Assembly: GCA_964531335.1 (NCBI GenBank)
Contig: CAZHEV010000006.1
Coordinates: forward strand, 62,001 to 126,000
Length of the DNA: 64,000 bases
Reading direction: 5' to 3'
Source: CAZHEV01 sp964531335 [NCBI: uncultured bacterium]
GTDB lineage: Bacteria; Eisenbacteria; RBG-16-71-46; CAZHEV01
The notes below the pieces were generated by a model. That model was not told the origin of the DNA. It did no database searches and was given only the letters and a program-made list of their open reading frames with translations. Position numbers and translations under genes: made by a program. Of the stretch, positions 1-8,532 are shown one piece after another. Every line of letters begins with the position of its first letter. Position 1 is the stretch's first letter.

Positions 1-1092
1 CCCGGCCGCCACGGCATCTTCGGCTTCATCGACCTGAAGCCGGGGGGTTACAAGCTCGGCTTCCCGTCGTTCCGCGACCTGAGAATGCCGACCTTCTGGG
101 ACCTGCTGGGCGAGCAGAGAAAGCGCTGCATAATAATCAATCAGCCCTCGACGTACCCGGCCAGGCCCGTCCCGGGGGTGCTGATATCGGGCTTCGTGGC
201 GATCGACCTGAGGAAGGCGGTCTTCCCTCCGGAGATGGCCAGCGAGCTTCAAAGCGGCGGATACCAGATCGACGTGGACACCGCGCGCGCCCGCCGCGAC
301 CACGACTTTCTCATAGAGGACCTGGACAGGACGTTGAAGAGCCGCTGGATGGCGATTGAGAAGTGCTGGAAGCAGGACTGGGACTACTTCCAGGTCGTTT
401 TCACGGGCACGGACAGGCTCCAGCACTACCTGTGGGACGCGCTGGAGGATGAAAATCACAAGTACCGGTCTGCTTTCCTGGATTACTATAGGAAGGTGGA
501 CGAGCTGGTCGGCAGGATATACGAGATGTTCGGCGAGGTATCGAGCGGAGGCGAGGGAGAGGGGTTCTTCCTACTGTCCGACCACGGCTTCACCGGGCTA
601 AACAGAGAGGTCCACCTGAACGCCTGGCTGGCCCGGGAGGGATATCTCTCCTTCTCGGAGGACGGCAAAGGCCTCGAAGGGATGCGTAACGGATCCAGGG
701 CCTTCGCGCTGGATCCGGGAAGGATATTCATAAACGCCGCGGATCGCTTCCCGAGCGGTTGCGTCCCCAGCGAGCAGGTGATCGAGCTCAGGCACGAGAT
801 CGCGGCGAAATTGAAGGACCTGGAGTTGGAAGGCAGCCCGGCCGTCAAGGAGGTCTTCACCAGGGAAGACGTCTACGAAGGCCCTTATGTGGCCGAGGCG
901 GCGGACCTGCTGGTCCTGTCGCAATATGGGTTCGACCTGAAAGGCTCGGTCAAGCCGGGAGAGGTGTTCAGGACGAGCGACCTCAAGGGCATGCACACCT
1001 GGGACGACGCTTTCCTGTGGTGGGCGGGGCCCGAGCTGGCAGACGTCCACATAGAGTCCGTGGCCGGCATGATAGCGAAGGCGTTGCGGTGA
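1..1092 (+). CDS. Alkaline-phosphatase-superfamily protein, 5' end cut by window edge
   Basis: The reading frame is open from base 1, so the 363 visible residues are the C-terminal part of a longer protein. The first residues (RHGIFGFID) match the segment that follows the nucleophile in type I phosphodiesterase/nucleotide pyrophosphatase-like members of the alkaline phosphatase superfamily. LLSDHGF at about residues 188-194 is the usual metal-binding Asp-His motif, and FRTSDLKGMHTW near the end supplies a further histidine. The upstream metal Asp and nucleophile lie outside the window. It is the first of three related genes in a row on the same strand, which points to duplication. An internal ATG at base 85 is not the true start because homology continues upstream of it. 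The substrate cannot be read from sequence; phosphodiester or phosphonate/sulfate ester hydrolysis, or phospho-group transfer to a glycan or lipid, are all possible. Confidence 0.85.
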   Translation, partial: PGRHGIFGFIDLKPGGYKLGFPSFRDLRMPTFWDLLGEQRKRCIIINQPSTYPARPVPGVLISGFVAIDLRKAVFPPEMASELQSGGYQIDVDTARARRDHDFLIEDLDRTLKSRWMAIEKCWKQDWDYFQVVFTGTDRLQHYLWDALEDENHKYRSAFLDYYRKVDELVGRIYEMFGEVSSGGEGEGFFLLSDHGFTGLNREVHLNAWLAREGYLSFSEDGKGLEGMRNGSRAFALDPGRIFINAADRFPSGCVPSEQVIELRHEIAAKLKDLELEGSPAVKEVFTREDVYEGPYVAEAADLLVLSQYGFDLKGSVKPGEVFRTSDLKGMHTWDDAFLWWAGPELADVHIESVAGMIAKALR

Positions 1093-1169
1093 CGGAGCGC
1101 TCCGCTCTTTCACCCCGGCGCCCCGTACCCTAAAGACCGGCGGTCCCCCCGCAGACATAACGGTTGATT

Positions 1170-3380
1170 ATGCGCGCAGTACTCAGATATAACGCAACGC
1201 TGATCGCGGCCGCCGTCCTCGTTTCGGCCTGCCTGCCTGCCTCCGCGCACGCCTACATAGGCCCCGGCGCGGGCTTCGCGGTCGTGGGCTCGCTGGGGGT
1301 CGTGCTGGTCACCTTCGTTCTCGCGCTCTTCGCGCTCGCCACCTACCCCTTCAGGGCGGCGATCAGGTTCTTCAGGGCCAGGAAGGTACGCAAGCCGACC
1401 GGCGTCAAGGGAGTGGTAATCCTCGGCCTGGACGGCCTTGACCCGGAGCTGGCGCAGCGGTTCATGGACCAGGGAAAGCTCCCCAACCTCGAGAGGCTCG
1501 CGCAGGAGGGCTGCTTCCACAAGCTCGCGACCACCTGCCCGGCCATGTCCCCCGTGGCCTGGTCAACATTCGCGACCGGCGTCGATCCTTCAAGGCACAA
1601 TATCTTCGATTTCCTGAACAGGGACATGGCGACCTACATACCCGTGCTCTCATCGACGGAGATAACGGGGCCTTCCAGGCGGCTGAAGTTGGGCCCCTAT
1701 GTCATACCTTTGAGCAAGCCCAGCGTTAGGCTGCTGAGAAAGAGCCGCCCCTTCTGGAACGTGCTCGGCGATTGCTACGTCAGCTGCCACGTAATAAGGG
1801 TGCCCATCACCTTCCCGCCCGAGAAGTGCAACAACGGCGTCGTGCTCTCGGCCATGTGCGTTCCCGATCTGAGAGGGACGCAGGGCTCCTTCACCTACTT
1901 CACCACAAGGCCCAAGGAGGAGCGGCCCACCGGAGGCCGGGTCGAGAGCGTGGTGGCCGAGGGAAGCGCGGTGCGAGGGCGCATCCCGGGACCGCCCGAC
2001 CCCATGCGTCCCGGCGGCGGCGAGCTTTCCATACCGTTCGCGGTGAAGCTCGGGCCCGGCGGAGGCTCGAAGGGGCGAGGGGCGGCCGGCGGCTCGGCGA
2101 GGGAGGGCTCCGCCGGGGGCGCCGGAGACCGAAAGGGCGCGGAGCCCGCGACGGCCGGCGATCCCGCAAGGGAAGGCCGGGCCGTGCTCGAGATAGACGG
2201 CGAGAGGACGCCGCTCGAGGTCGGAGAGTACACGCCCTGGATCAAGCTCACCTTCAAGGCGGCCCTCGGGGTGAAGGTAAAGGGCATCTGCAGGTTTGTG
2301 CTTCTCGAGAAGGGAGAGCACTTCGGCCTGTACATGACGCCCATAAACATCGACCCGGAGAAACCGGCCATGCCGATCTCCGCGCCTGGGGTGTTCTCCA
2401 CGTACCTTTCCAAGCTACTGGGCAGTTACGCCACCTTGGGCCTGGCCGAGGACACCTGGGCCCTGAACGAGAGGGTGCTCGACGAGGACGCCTTTCTTGA
2501 GCAGGCGTACGCGTACCACGACGAGAGGGAGCGGATGTTCTTCAACTCCCTGAAGAAGAACAAGGGGGGACTCACCGCGTGCGTGTTCGACGCCACGGAC
2601 AGGATCCAGCACATGTTCCTGCGCCACTTCGACTCGACCGACGAAGACGACCCGCCGGCCCGCAAGCACAAGGCGGCCATAGAGGAGATCTACGTCAGGG
2701 CCGACGATCTCGTGGGCAGGACAATGAAGGCGATAGGACGTCGCACCGTGCTCATGGTGATCTCCGATCACGGGTTCAAGGTGTTCAAGCGCGGCGTCAA
2801 CCTGAACAGTTGGCTCATAGCGAACGGGTACATGGCGACCAAGGACGGCCGCGAGGTGGGAGAGCACTTGCAGGGCGTCGATTGGTCGAAGACCAAGGCT
2901 TACACTTTCGGCCTTTCGGGAATCTACATAAACAAGAAGGGCCGCGACGGAAAGGGCATAGTGGAGAGGGGCGAGGTCGCCGCACTGAAGGCCGAGCTGA
3001 AGGAGAAGCTGGAGGGCCTGATGGACGAGGAGGCCGGTGATGTCGCGATAAAGAGGGTTTACGACACCACGGAGCTTTACAGCGGCCCATACGTGGACAA
3101 CGGCCCCGATCTCATAATAGGATATAATGTAGGTTACAGGGCCTCGTGGGAGGGCGCCGTGGGAAAGGGCAACGGCACCGTTTTCGAGGACAACGAAAAG
3201 AGCTGGGGCGGGGATCATTGCATAGACCCTGAGCTAGTGCCCGGCGTCTTCTTCTCGAACAAGAAGATATCTTACTCCGATCCTTCGCTCATGGACATTT
3301 CGACTTCGACGCTCGGCCTGTTCGGCGTTAAGACCCCGCCTTACATGAAGGGGAGAGCGCTTTTCCCGGTCGAGGATTGA
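1170..3380 (+). CDS. Membrane-anchored alkaline-phosphatase-superfamily protein
   Basis: A 736-residue protein. Residues about 1-28 form a signal-like hydrophobic segment ending in an Ala-rich stretch, and about 33-62 a second hydrophobic span followed by basic residues, so the catalytic domain is probably anchored to the membrane. Superfamily motifs in order: LGLDGLDP (metal Asp), SPVAWSTFATG (nucleophile region; alignment to NPP enzymes suggests the first Ser), RHNIFDF, then VISDHGFKVF and GGDHC (metal ligands). Residues about 290-340 are an unusual Gly/Ala/Arg-rich low-complexity insert in the middle of the domain. I chose the ATG at 1170; a TTG two codons earlier is in frame, and neither has a strong Shine-Dalgarno sequence. 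It is the second of three paralogues, with the next starting 16 bases downstream. Family is secure, substrate unknown. Confidence 0.88.
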   Translation: MRAVLRYNATLIAAAVLVSACLPASAHAYIGPGAGFAVVGSLGVVLVTFVLALFALATYPFRAAIRFFRARKVRKPTGVKGVVILGLDGLDPELAQRFMDQGKLPNLERLAQEGCFHKLATTCPAMSPVAWSTFATGVDPSRHNIFDFLNRDMATYIPVLSSTEITGPSRRLKLGPYVIPLSKPSVRLLRKSRPFWNVLGDCYVSCHVIRVPITFPPEKCNNGVVLSAMCVPDLRGTQGSFTYFTTRPKEERPTGGRVESVVAEGSAVRGRIPGPPDPMRPGGGELSIPFAVKLGPGGGSKGRGAAGGSAREGSAGGAGDRKGAEPATAGDPAREGRAVLEIDGERTPLEVGEYTPWIKLTFKAALGVKVKGICRFVLLEKGEHFGLYMTPINIDPEKPAMPISAPGVFSTYLSKLLGSYATLGLAEDTWALNERVLDEDAFLEQAYAYHDERERMFFNSLKKNKGGLTACVFDATDRIQHMFLRHFDSTDEDDPPARKHKAAIEEIYVRADDLVGRTMKAIGRRTVLMVISDHGFKVFKRGVNLNSWLIANGYMATKDGREVGEHLQGVDWSKTKAYTFGLSGIYINKKGRDGKGIVERGEVAALKAELKEKLEGLMDEEAGDVAIKRVYDTTELYSGPYVDNGPDLIIGYNVGYRASWEGAVGKGNGTVFEDNEKSWGGDHCIDPELVPGVFFSNKKISYSDPSLMDISTSTLGLFGVKTPPYMKGRALFPVED

Positions 3381-3396
3381 CGAGGGGGCGATAGCA

Positions 3397-5460
3397 TTGA
3401 AGAAGACCACCAGAAGGGACTTCCTCAAGACCGCGGGCACGATTCTCGCCGCGGCTCCCATGGGGGGAAGTCTTCTTTCGAGCCGCGTCGCGGCCAGGGC
3501 CCGTTTTCCCAGGATGCTGATCCTGGGGATCGACGGGATGGACCACAAGCTGTTGGGCAGATTCCTGCTCGAGGGCATAATGCCCAACTTCAAGGCGCTG
3601 GCGGCAAAGGGCGGCTTCTCGCCGCTTTGGAGCTCCATGCCTCCGCTCAGCCCCGTGGCCTGGTCCAACTTCATCACCGGAATGAACGCCGGCGGCCACG
3701 CCATCTTCGATTTTATTCACAGGGACCCGAACACCCACATGCCGGAGTTCTCCATGGCGAAGGTGGAGCCTCCGCCGAAGACGATGAAGATAGCGGGCAT
3801 CTCATGTCCCAACCGCCTGGACATCCCCTTCTCCAACTACATGATCCCGCTATCCGGCGGCAAGACCACGCTGATGAGGCAGGGCACGGCGTTCTGGGAG
3901 GTCCTATGCGACAGGGGCGTCAAGAACTCCGTCTTCAAGATGCCCTCCAATTTCCCGCCGGTCGATTGCGACTCGAACACCATCTCGGGCATGGGCACGC
4001 CCGATCTGCTCGGGACCTACGGGACATTCTCTTATTACACGAACAACCCGCCCGAGGATTACGAGGACATATCGGGCGGCGAGGTATACCCGGTCGTCAT
4101 AGACGGCGGAAAGTTCAAGGCCAGGATCTACGGGCCCAACAACGACTTTCTCGATCTCGAGGAGCTCGAGCGGAAGATGGGCCGGCGATTGAGGTCCAAG
4201 GAGAAACGCTCGTCCGTGGAGTTCACGGTGCACGTGGACCGGTCGAATCCCGTGGCCAGGATCGACATCCAGGGGCAGAAGATCCTCCTCAAGGAGGGCG
4301 AGTTCAGCGACTGGGTGGAGCTCAGGTTCGACATGCTGCCGCATCTGTCCGGCGTGAGCGGCATAACCAGGTTCTATCTCAAGTCGACCAGACCGACCTT
4401 CTCGCTGTACGCGGCGCCTTTGAACATAAGCCCGCGGGACCCGGCGCTCCCCATCTGCACGCCCGACTCGTACTCCAATGAGATCTACGAGAACGTGGGC
4501 CACTTCTATACCCAGGGGATGCCGGAGGAGACTAAAGCCTACGATCACAGGCTCTTCGACAACGCGGATTTCGTGAAGCAGAGCGATCTGGTGCTGGACG
4601 AGCGGCTCGCGCTCCTGGACTACGAGATGAGCAAGTTCGACGAGGGCCTGCTGTTCTTCTACTTCTCAACGCTTGACCTCTGCGGGCACATGATGTGGTC
4701 CGCGATGGACGAGAAGCACCCCGGGCACGACCCGGTGGCCGACGCTCCGTACATGGACCGTTACCGCAATCTGTACCGGGAGATGGACAAGATGCTCGGC
4801 GTCGCCATGTCCAGAATGTCTCCGGACGACGCCGTCGTGGTAATGTCCGATCACGGCTTCGGTCCCTGGTACAGGGCCTTCAGACTGAACACCTGGCTCT
4901 ATGAGAACGGCTATCTCGTTCTGGAGCCCGGGGTCGAGCCGGAGGACGTGCAGGTCCTGCACGGCGTGGATTGGAGGAAGACGCGCGCGTACGCGATGGG
5001 CTTCAATGGCCTCTACCTCAATCAGATAGGTCGCGAGAGCACGGGGACCGTGGGTCCGGGCAGGGAGAAGGAGGCGCTCCTGAAAGAGCTCACCGCCCGG
5101 CTCGAGTCGGTCACCGACCCACAGAGCGGCAAGAAGGTGCTGAAGAAGGTCTATGGCGCGAGAAATATCTATTCCGGCAAGCACGCCTCCAAAGCCCCTG
5201 ACCTTATAATGGGCTACGACTGGGGGTTCCGAGGCGCCGATGAGAGCGCCCTCGGCGAGCTGCCGAAGAAGTTGATCGTCGACAATCTAAGGAGATGGAG
5301 CGGCGACCACGCCGGCGACTACACCAACATCCCGGGCGTCCTGGTGGCCAACCGAAAGATCCGGATGGAGAACCCCGCGCTTTACGACCTAACGCCTACC
5401 GTCCTGGATCATTTCGGCATATCCAAGCAGGACTGGATGGTGGGCAACAAGGTATTCTAG
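3397..5460 (+). CDS. Tat-exported alkaline-phosphatase-superfamily protein
   Basis: A 687-residue paralogue of the preceding gene. It begins with a twin-arginine signal (TRRDFLKTAG, then a hydrophobic Ala/Gly stretch to about residue 30), so it is exported folded, presumably with its metals. Motifs in order: LGIDGMDH (metal Asp), SPVAWSNFITG (nucleophile region), HAIFDFI, VMSDHGFGPW (metal Asp-His) and WSGDHAGDY (late His). The start is a TTG at 3397 preceded by a G-rich Shine-Dalgarno stretch; this is the only start that keeps the Tat motif at the N terminus. The 16-base gap to the upstream gene suggests one operon. Having one paralogue anchored by a hydrophobic segment and the next exported through Tat implies related jobs on the outer face of the inner membrane. 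Substrate unknown. Confidence 0.88.
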   Translation: MKKTTRRDFLKTAGTILAAAPMGGSLLSSRVAARARFPRMLILGIDGMDHKLLGRFLLEGIMPNFKALAAKGGFSPLWSSMPPLSPVAWSNFITGMNAGGHAIFDFIHRDPNTHMPEFSMAKVEPPPKTMKIAGISCPNRLDIPFSNYMIPLSGGKTTLMRQGTAFWEVLCDRGVKNSVFKMPSNFPPVDCDSNTISGMGTPDLLGTYGTFSYYTNNPPEDYEDISGGEVYPVVIDGGKFKARIYGPNNDFLDLEELERKMGRRLRSKEKRSSVEFTVHVDRSNPVARIDIQGQKILLKEGEFSDWVELRFDMLPHLSGVSGITRFYLKSTRPTFSLYAAPLNISPRDPALPICTPDSYSNEIYENVGHFYTQGMPEETKAYDHRLFDNADFVKQSDLVLDERLALLDYEMSKFDEGLLFFYFSTLDLCGHMMWSAMDEKHPGHDPVADAPYMDRYRNLYREMDKMLGVAMSRMSPDDAVVVMSDHGFGPWYRAFRLNTWLYENGYLVLEPGVEPEDVQVLHGVDWRKTRAYAMGFNGLYLNQIGRESTGTVGPGREKEALLKELTARLESVTDPQSGKKVLKKVYGARNIYSGKHASKAPDLIMGYDWGFRGADESALGELPKKLIVDNLRRWSGDHAGDYTNIPGVLVANRKIRMENPALYDLTPTVLDHFGISKQDWMVGNKVF

Positions 5461-5521
5461 CTTTCGCAAGCACGGCTCGAGCGGAGGTTTTTCACATAGG
5501 GCGAAGGTAAGGGGGCTATCC

Positions 5522-5707
5522 ATGGCGAAAGTGAAAGTAGACAAGGGGCTATACGAAAAGGTGAAGAAGTACTCCGAGATGGCCGGCTACTCGTCGGTTG
5601 ACGAGTTCGTCGCGCACGCCCTGGAGAAGGCCATAGCCGGGGTCGAGGGATCCGACTCCGAGGAGGAGATCAAGAAGAAGCTCGAGGGGCTAGGGTATAT
5701 CTCATAG
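5522..5707 (+). CDS. 61-residue small protein, ribbon-helix-helix-like
   Basis: A very short gene with a clear Shine-Dalgarno (AAGGGGG, 6 bases before ATG). The product starts with a beta-strand-like KVKVDKGLYEKV, then two predicted helices (VKKYSEMAGYSSVDEFVAHALEKAIA), which is the layout of CopG/Arc ribbon-helix-helix proteins. It ends in an acidic helix and the tail LGYIS. It follows the third phosphatase-superfamily gene by 61 bases on the same strand. It may be a regulator of the cluster or a protein partner of one of the enzymes; nothing in the sequence decides between these. Family assignment rests on pattern and length, so it is tentative, but the codon pattern and ribosome site make it a real gene. 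Confidence 0.75.
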   Translation: MAKVKVDKGLYEKVKKYSEMAGYSSVDEFVAHALEKAIAGVEGSDSEEEIKKKLEGLGYIS

Positions 5708-5896
5708 ATCGCGCGGGCCCACGGCCGGCCGGCACGGGCCGCTGCCCGCGGGCGGCCGGGCTCACAGCGGGCCCCCCGTTCATAGACGGCCGCGCTCGAG
5801 CGCCCACGGACGGCGGCGCTCGAAAACGCCGGCCTTCCACTGTGTTCCAACGACGTTCTATCGAGAAGTGACGCGAGGGCGCATCGGACTTTACTC

Positions 5897-6730
5897 ATGG
5901 CATGGACCTTCATGAATATACTGGGCAGGATCTTCGACATCTTGCTCTATCCTTTCAAGGGCCTGCACCCGATCGCGGGCCTGCTCGCGGTTTCGGTGGT
6001 AACCGGCGTGGTCATGCTCATCATCTTCGGCAAGACCACGAACCAGTCGGCTCTGAGGAGAGTCAAGAGGGCCATAGTCGCGAATATCATGGAGATCTGG
6101 CTGTTCAAGGACCGGCCCGGTCTCATGTTCTCGTCCTCGCTACGGGTGCTCAGGCACAACCTGAGCTATCTCCGCTACTCCCTCGTGGCACTCGTGTTCG
6201 TGTTTGTCCCGGTCGTCTTGATCATGGTCCAGCTCGGGCTGCGCTACTCGCACCGGCCCCTTCATCCCTCCGAAGAGGCCGTGGTCCACGTCGAGGTAGC
6301 CGGTGACTTCCGCGGGGCGCTTTCGGGGCTTTCGCTGGTGGTCCCCGGGGGGCTCGAGGTCGTTACGCCCGCCTTGAGGATCGAGGACGAGGGCGAGGTC
6401 AACTGGAGGATAAGGGCGAAGGAGCCGGGCACTTACGACATAGCCGTAAAGGGAGAGGGTTTTCAGGCCACAAAGCGGGTGGCCGTCGTCGACGGCTCCT
6501 TCATGCCGCTCGCGCCTGTAAGGGCCAAGGCGCTGAGCTGGGACTTCTTCCTGTACCCGAGAGAGGAACCCCTTCCTGGGGAGTCGTCCCTGAGATCGAT
6601 AGGCATAACCTATCCCGCATCGTCGATGGGAGGTACTTGGCTGGGCCTGCCGGCTTGGCTCTGGATCTTCTTCGTGGTGTCCGTCGCCGCCGGGTTCGCC
6701 CTGAAGGGCGTGTTCAAAGTTGAGGTGTAG
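5897..6730 (+). CDS. Unrecognised membrane protein with extracytoplasmic beta-rich domain
   Basis: A 277-residue protein I do not recognise. Hydrophobic spans are at about 25-45 (GLLAVSVVTGVVMLIIFG), 95-120 (YSLVALVFVFVPVVLIMVQ) and 250-270 (WLWIFFVVSVAAGFALKG). Between the second and third span lies a beta-rich region of about 120 residues, with repeated Val-Asp/Glu-Val strands and a possible Ig-like module. The short basic loop RRVKRA lies between the first two spans. It closes the phosphatase-superfamily cluster on the same strand, which suggests a scaffold or transport partner. No good Shine-Dalgarno is visible at the ATG at 5897 or at the in-frame ATG at 5912, so the start is uncertain by five residues. 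Confidence 0.7.
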   Translation: MAWTFMNILGRIFDILLYPFKGLHPIAGLLAVSVVTGVVMLIIFGKTTNQSALRRVKRAIVANIMEIWLFKDRPGLMFSSSLRVLRHNLSYLRYSLVALVFVFVPVVLIMVQLGLRYSHRPLHPSEEAVVHVEVAGDFRGALSGLSLVVPGGLEVVTPALRIEDEGEVNWRIRAKEPGTYDIAVKGEGFQATKRVAVVDGSFMPLAPVRAKALSWDFFLYPREEPLPGESSLRSIGITYPASSMGGTWLGLPAWLWIFFVVSVAAGFALKGVFKVEV

Positions 6731-6758
6731 GAGGCCCGCGACGGGAGGATCGGAGGTG

Positions 6759-8267
6759 TCACTGCAGCGGTTGCACGCTGCCGCCCGTTCCACGAGGCCC
6801 CAGGCCTTCGGTCACCTTCCTGAAATGAAACCCGTATATCGCCAGGGTCACGGCGCGAGGCAGGGCCCGGGGCATCCTGAAGAGCACCTTCGCCAGGAAC
6901 CTCCAGTAGTGAAGCCTTCCCTTTTCGACCACCCCGATCTGCCAGAACGACTTGAAGAGCGCCCCGATCTCGTTGGCGCCCACGGGCGCCTTGGTCCTGG
7001 GCTTATGCTCCTTGAGAAGGGTCAGCACCCGGTCGTAGTACTCGCGGTGAGAGTATATCGTGCGGAGCAGCTTCTTGTAGCCGTTTAGGAGCACGTCCCT
7101 GTCCATCTTCGGCACGAAGTTCAAGCTGCCGTCGGTGTTGTCACCGGAGCTGAGCCTCAGCAGCCTGCCTTGCTCCTTGAGCTTCGTGTAAAGCCTGGTC
7201 CCCGGCACCGCGGTCAGCAGGCCGACCATGGCCGTGGCGACCCCGGACCTCTGTATGAAGGCGAGCTGCTTCTCGAATATCGACGGCGTATCGCTGTCGA
7301 ACCCGATGATGAACCCTCCCATTACCTCCATGCCCATGTTCTGGATCTTCTTTACCGAGGCGACCATGTCCCTGTTTCTGTTCTGGACCTTGTTGCACTC
7401 CTCGAGGCTCTCATCGGAAGGGCTCTCTATGCCGAGGAAGACCTTGGTGAAGCCCGCCTCCACCATGAGCTCCATAAGATCGTCGTCGTCGGCAAGCCCC
7501 AGGGAAGCCTCGGTTATCAGATCGAAGGGGCGCTTGCGCTCTTTCATCCATTGTATGACTTTAGGCAACATAGCTTTGACCTTCTTCTTGTTGCCTATGA
7601 AGTTGTCATCGACCACGAAGACGGAGCCTTTCCAGCCGCGGCCGTGAAGCGCGTCGAGCTCCGCTATCACCTGATCCGGCTGCTTCATCCGTGGGATCCT
7701 GCCGTTCAAGACTATTATGTCGCAGAAGTCGCAGTTGTGCGGGCAGCCCCTCGAGTATTGTATGCACATTGTCGCGTAGTGCTTGAAGTTCACCAGATCC
7801 CAGTCGGGGATCGGCGTCGCCGAAAGGTCCGGCTTGTCCTTGCAGGTGTAGATCCGGCGCGCCCGGCCCTGCTCGAAATCGGCGATGAACTCCGGCATGA
7901 TCAACTCCGCCTCTCCCAGGACCAGGTAGTCCACCGTCGGAAAGGCCTCGGGCTGAACGCTGAAAAGCGGGCCCCCGCCTACGACCGGCAGCCCCTTCGC
8001 CTTGGCGCGTTCTATCACCTGCTCGGTCGAGGACTTCTGCACCAGCATTGCGCTGATCAAGACCGCGTCGGCCCAATCGAGGTCATCGTCCGTCAGGGCG
8101 CCGACGTTCATGTCCACGACCCTCTTTTCCCAGCTCGCAGGGAGCATAGAGGCCACGGTCAGAAGCCCCAGGGGGGGATAAGCGGCCTTCCTGGAAATGA
8201 ACCGCATGGCGTGCTTGAAGCTCCAGAAAGTCTCGGGATACTCGGGATATATCAGTAGAGCCTTCAT
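6759..8267 (-). CDS. B12-binding-domain radical SAM protein
   Basis: A 502-residue enzyme. Residues about 1-150 are a cobalamin-binding Rossmann-type domain (LIYPEYPETFWSF at the start, GGGPLFS near residue 97). The radical SAM core follows with the 4Fe-4S motif SRGCPHNCDFCDI at about 173-185. Later core strands include VVDDNFIGNK and LGIESP. The C-terminal third (about 350-490) resembles the DUF4070 extension found in this class. Members of this family methylate or otherwise modify unactivated carbons in lipids, pigments and antibiotics. The layout resembles hopanoid- and bacteriochlorophyll-type enzymes, but the substrate cannot be assigned. It is convergent with the phosphatase cluster, with 28 bases between stop codons. 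Confidence 0.85.
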   Translation of the reverse strand: MKALLIYPEYPETFWSFKHAMRFISRKAAYPPLGLLTVASMLPASWEKRVVDMNVGALTDDDLDWADAVLISAMLVQKSSTEQVIERAKAKGLPVVGGGPLFSVQPEAFPTVDYLVLGEAELIMPEFIADFEQGRARRIYTCKDKPDLSATPIPDWDLVNFKHYATMCIQYSRGCPHNCDFCDIIVLNGRIPRMKQPDQVIAELDALHGRGWKGSVFVVDDNFIGNKKKVKAMLPKVIQWMKERKRPFDLITEASLGLADDDDLMELMVEAGFTKVFLGIESPSDESLEECNKVQNRNRDMVASVKKIQNMGMEVMGGFIIGFDSDTPSIFEKQLAFIQRSGVATAMVGLLTAVPGTRLYTKLKEQGRLLRLSSGDNTDGSLNFVPKMDRDVLLNGYKKLLRTIYSHREYYDRVLTLLKEHKPRTKAPVGANEIGALFKSFWQIGVVEKGRLHYWRFLAKVLFRMPRALPRAVTLAIYGFHFRKVTEGLGPRGTGGSVQPLQ

Positions 8268-8532
8268 CTAACTACCTTTTTTGAAAAGCCTTATGCCGGT
8301 GAAAGCCACCTATCGGGTAGCCCCACCCTACAGAGCTTAAGAGGGCAAGTCAAGGGGGGAGATTCCGATCAATTTGGGGAGTCTTCTTTGATTGACCCTT
8401 CACCGGTTGTGGCGGTCTGGGCCGGTGGTAGCCACCGCGAGAAGTGATTATCAGCGCTCAAAGGCGGCCCTCAGCCGGGGTGGCCCCGGAGGCTTTCAGT
8501 ACCGTGCTTCCCGCGGCCGCCGGGCGGGAATG

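Noticed and set aside
8268-8532. Possible small gene or CRISPR-like repeat between the radical SAM and transporter genes
   Set aside because: No repeat structure and no credible frame; 265 bases of ordinary intergenic sequence.
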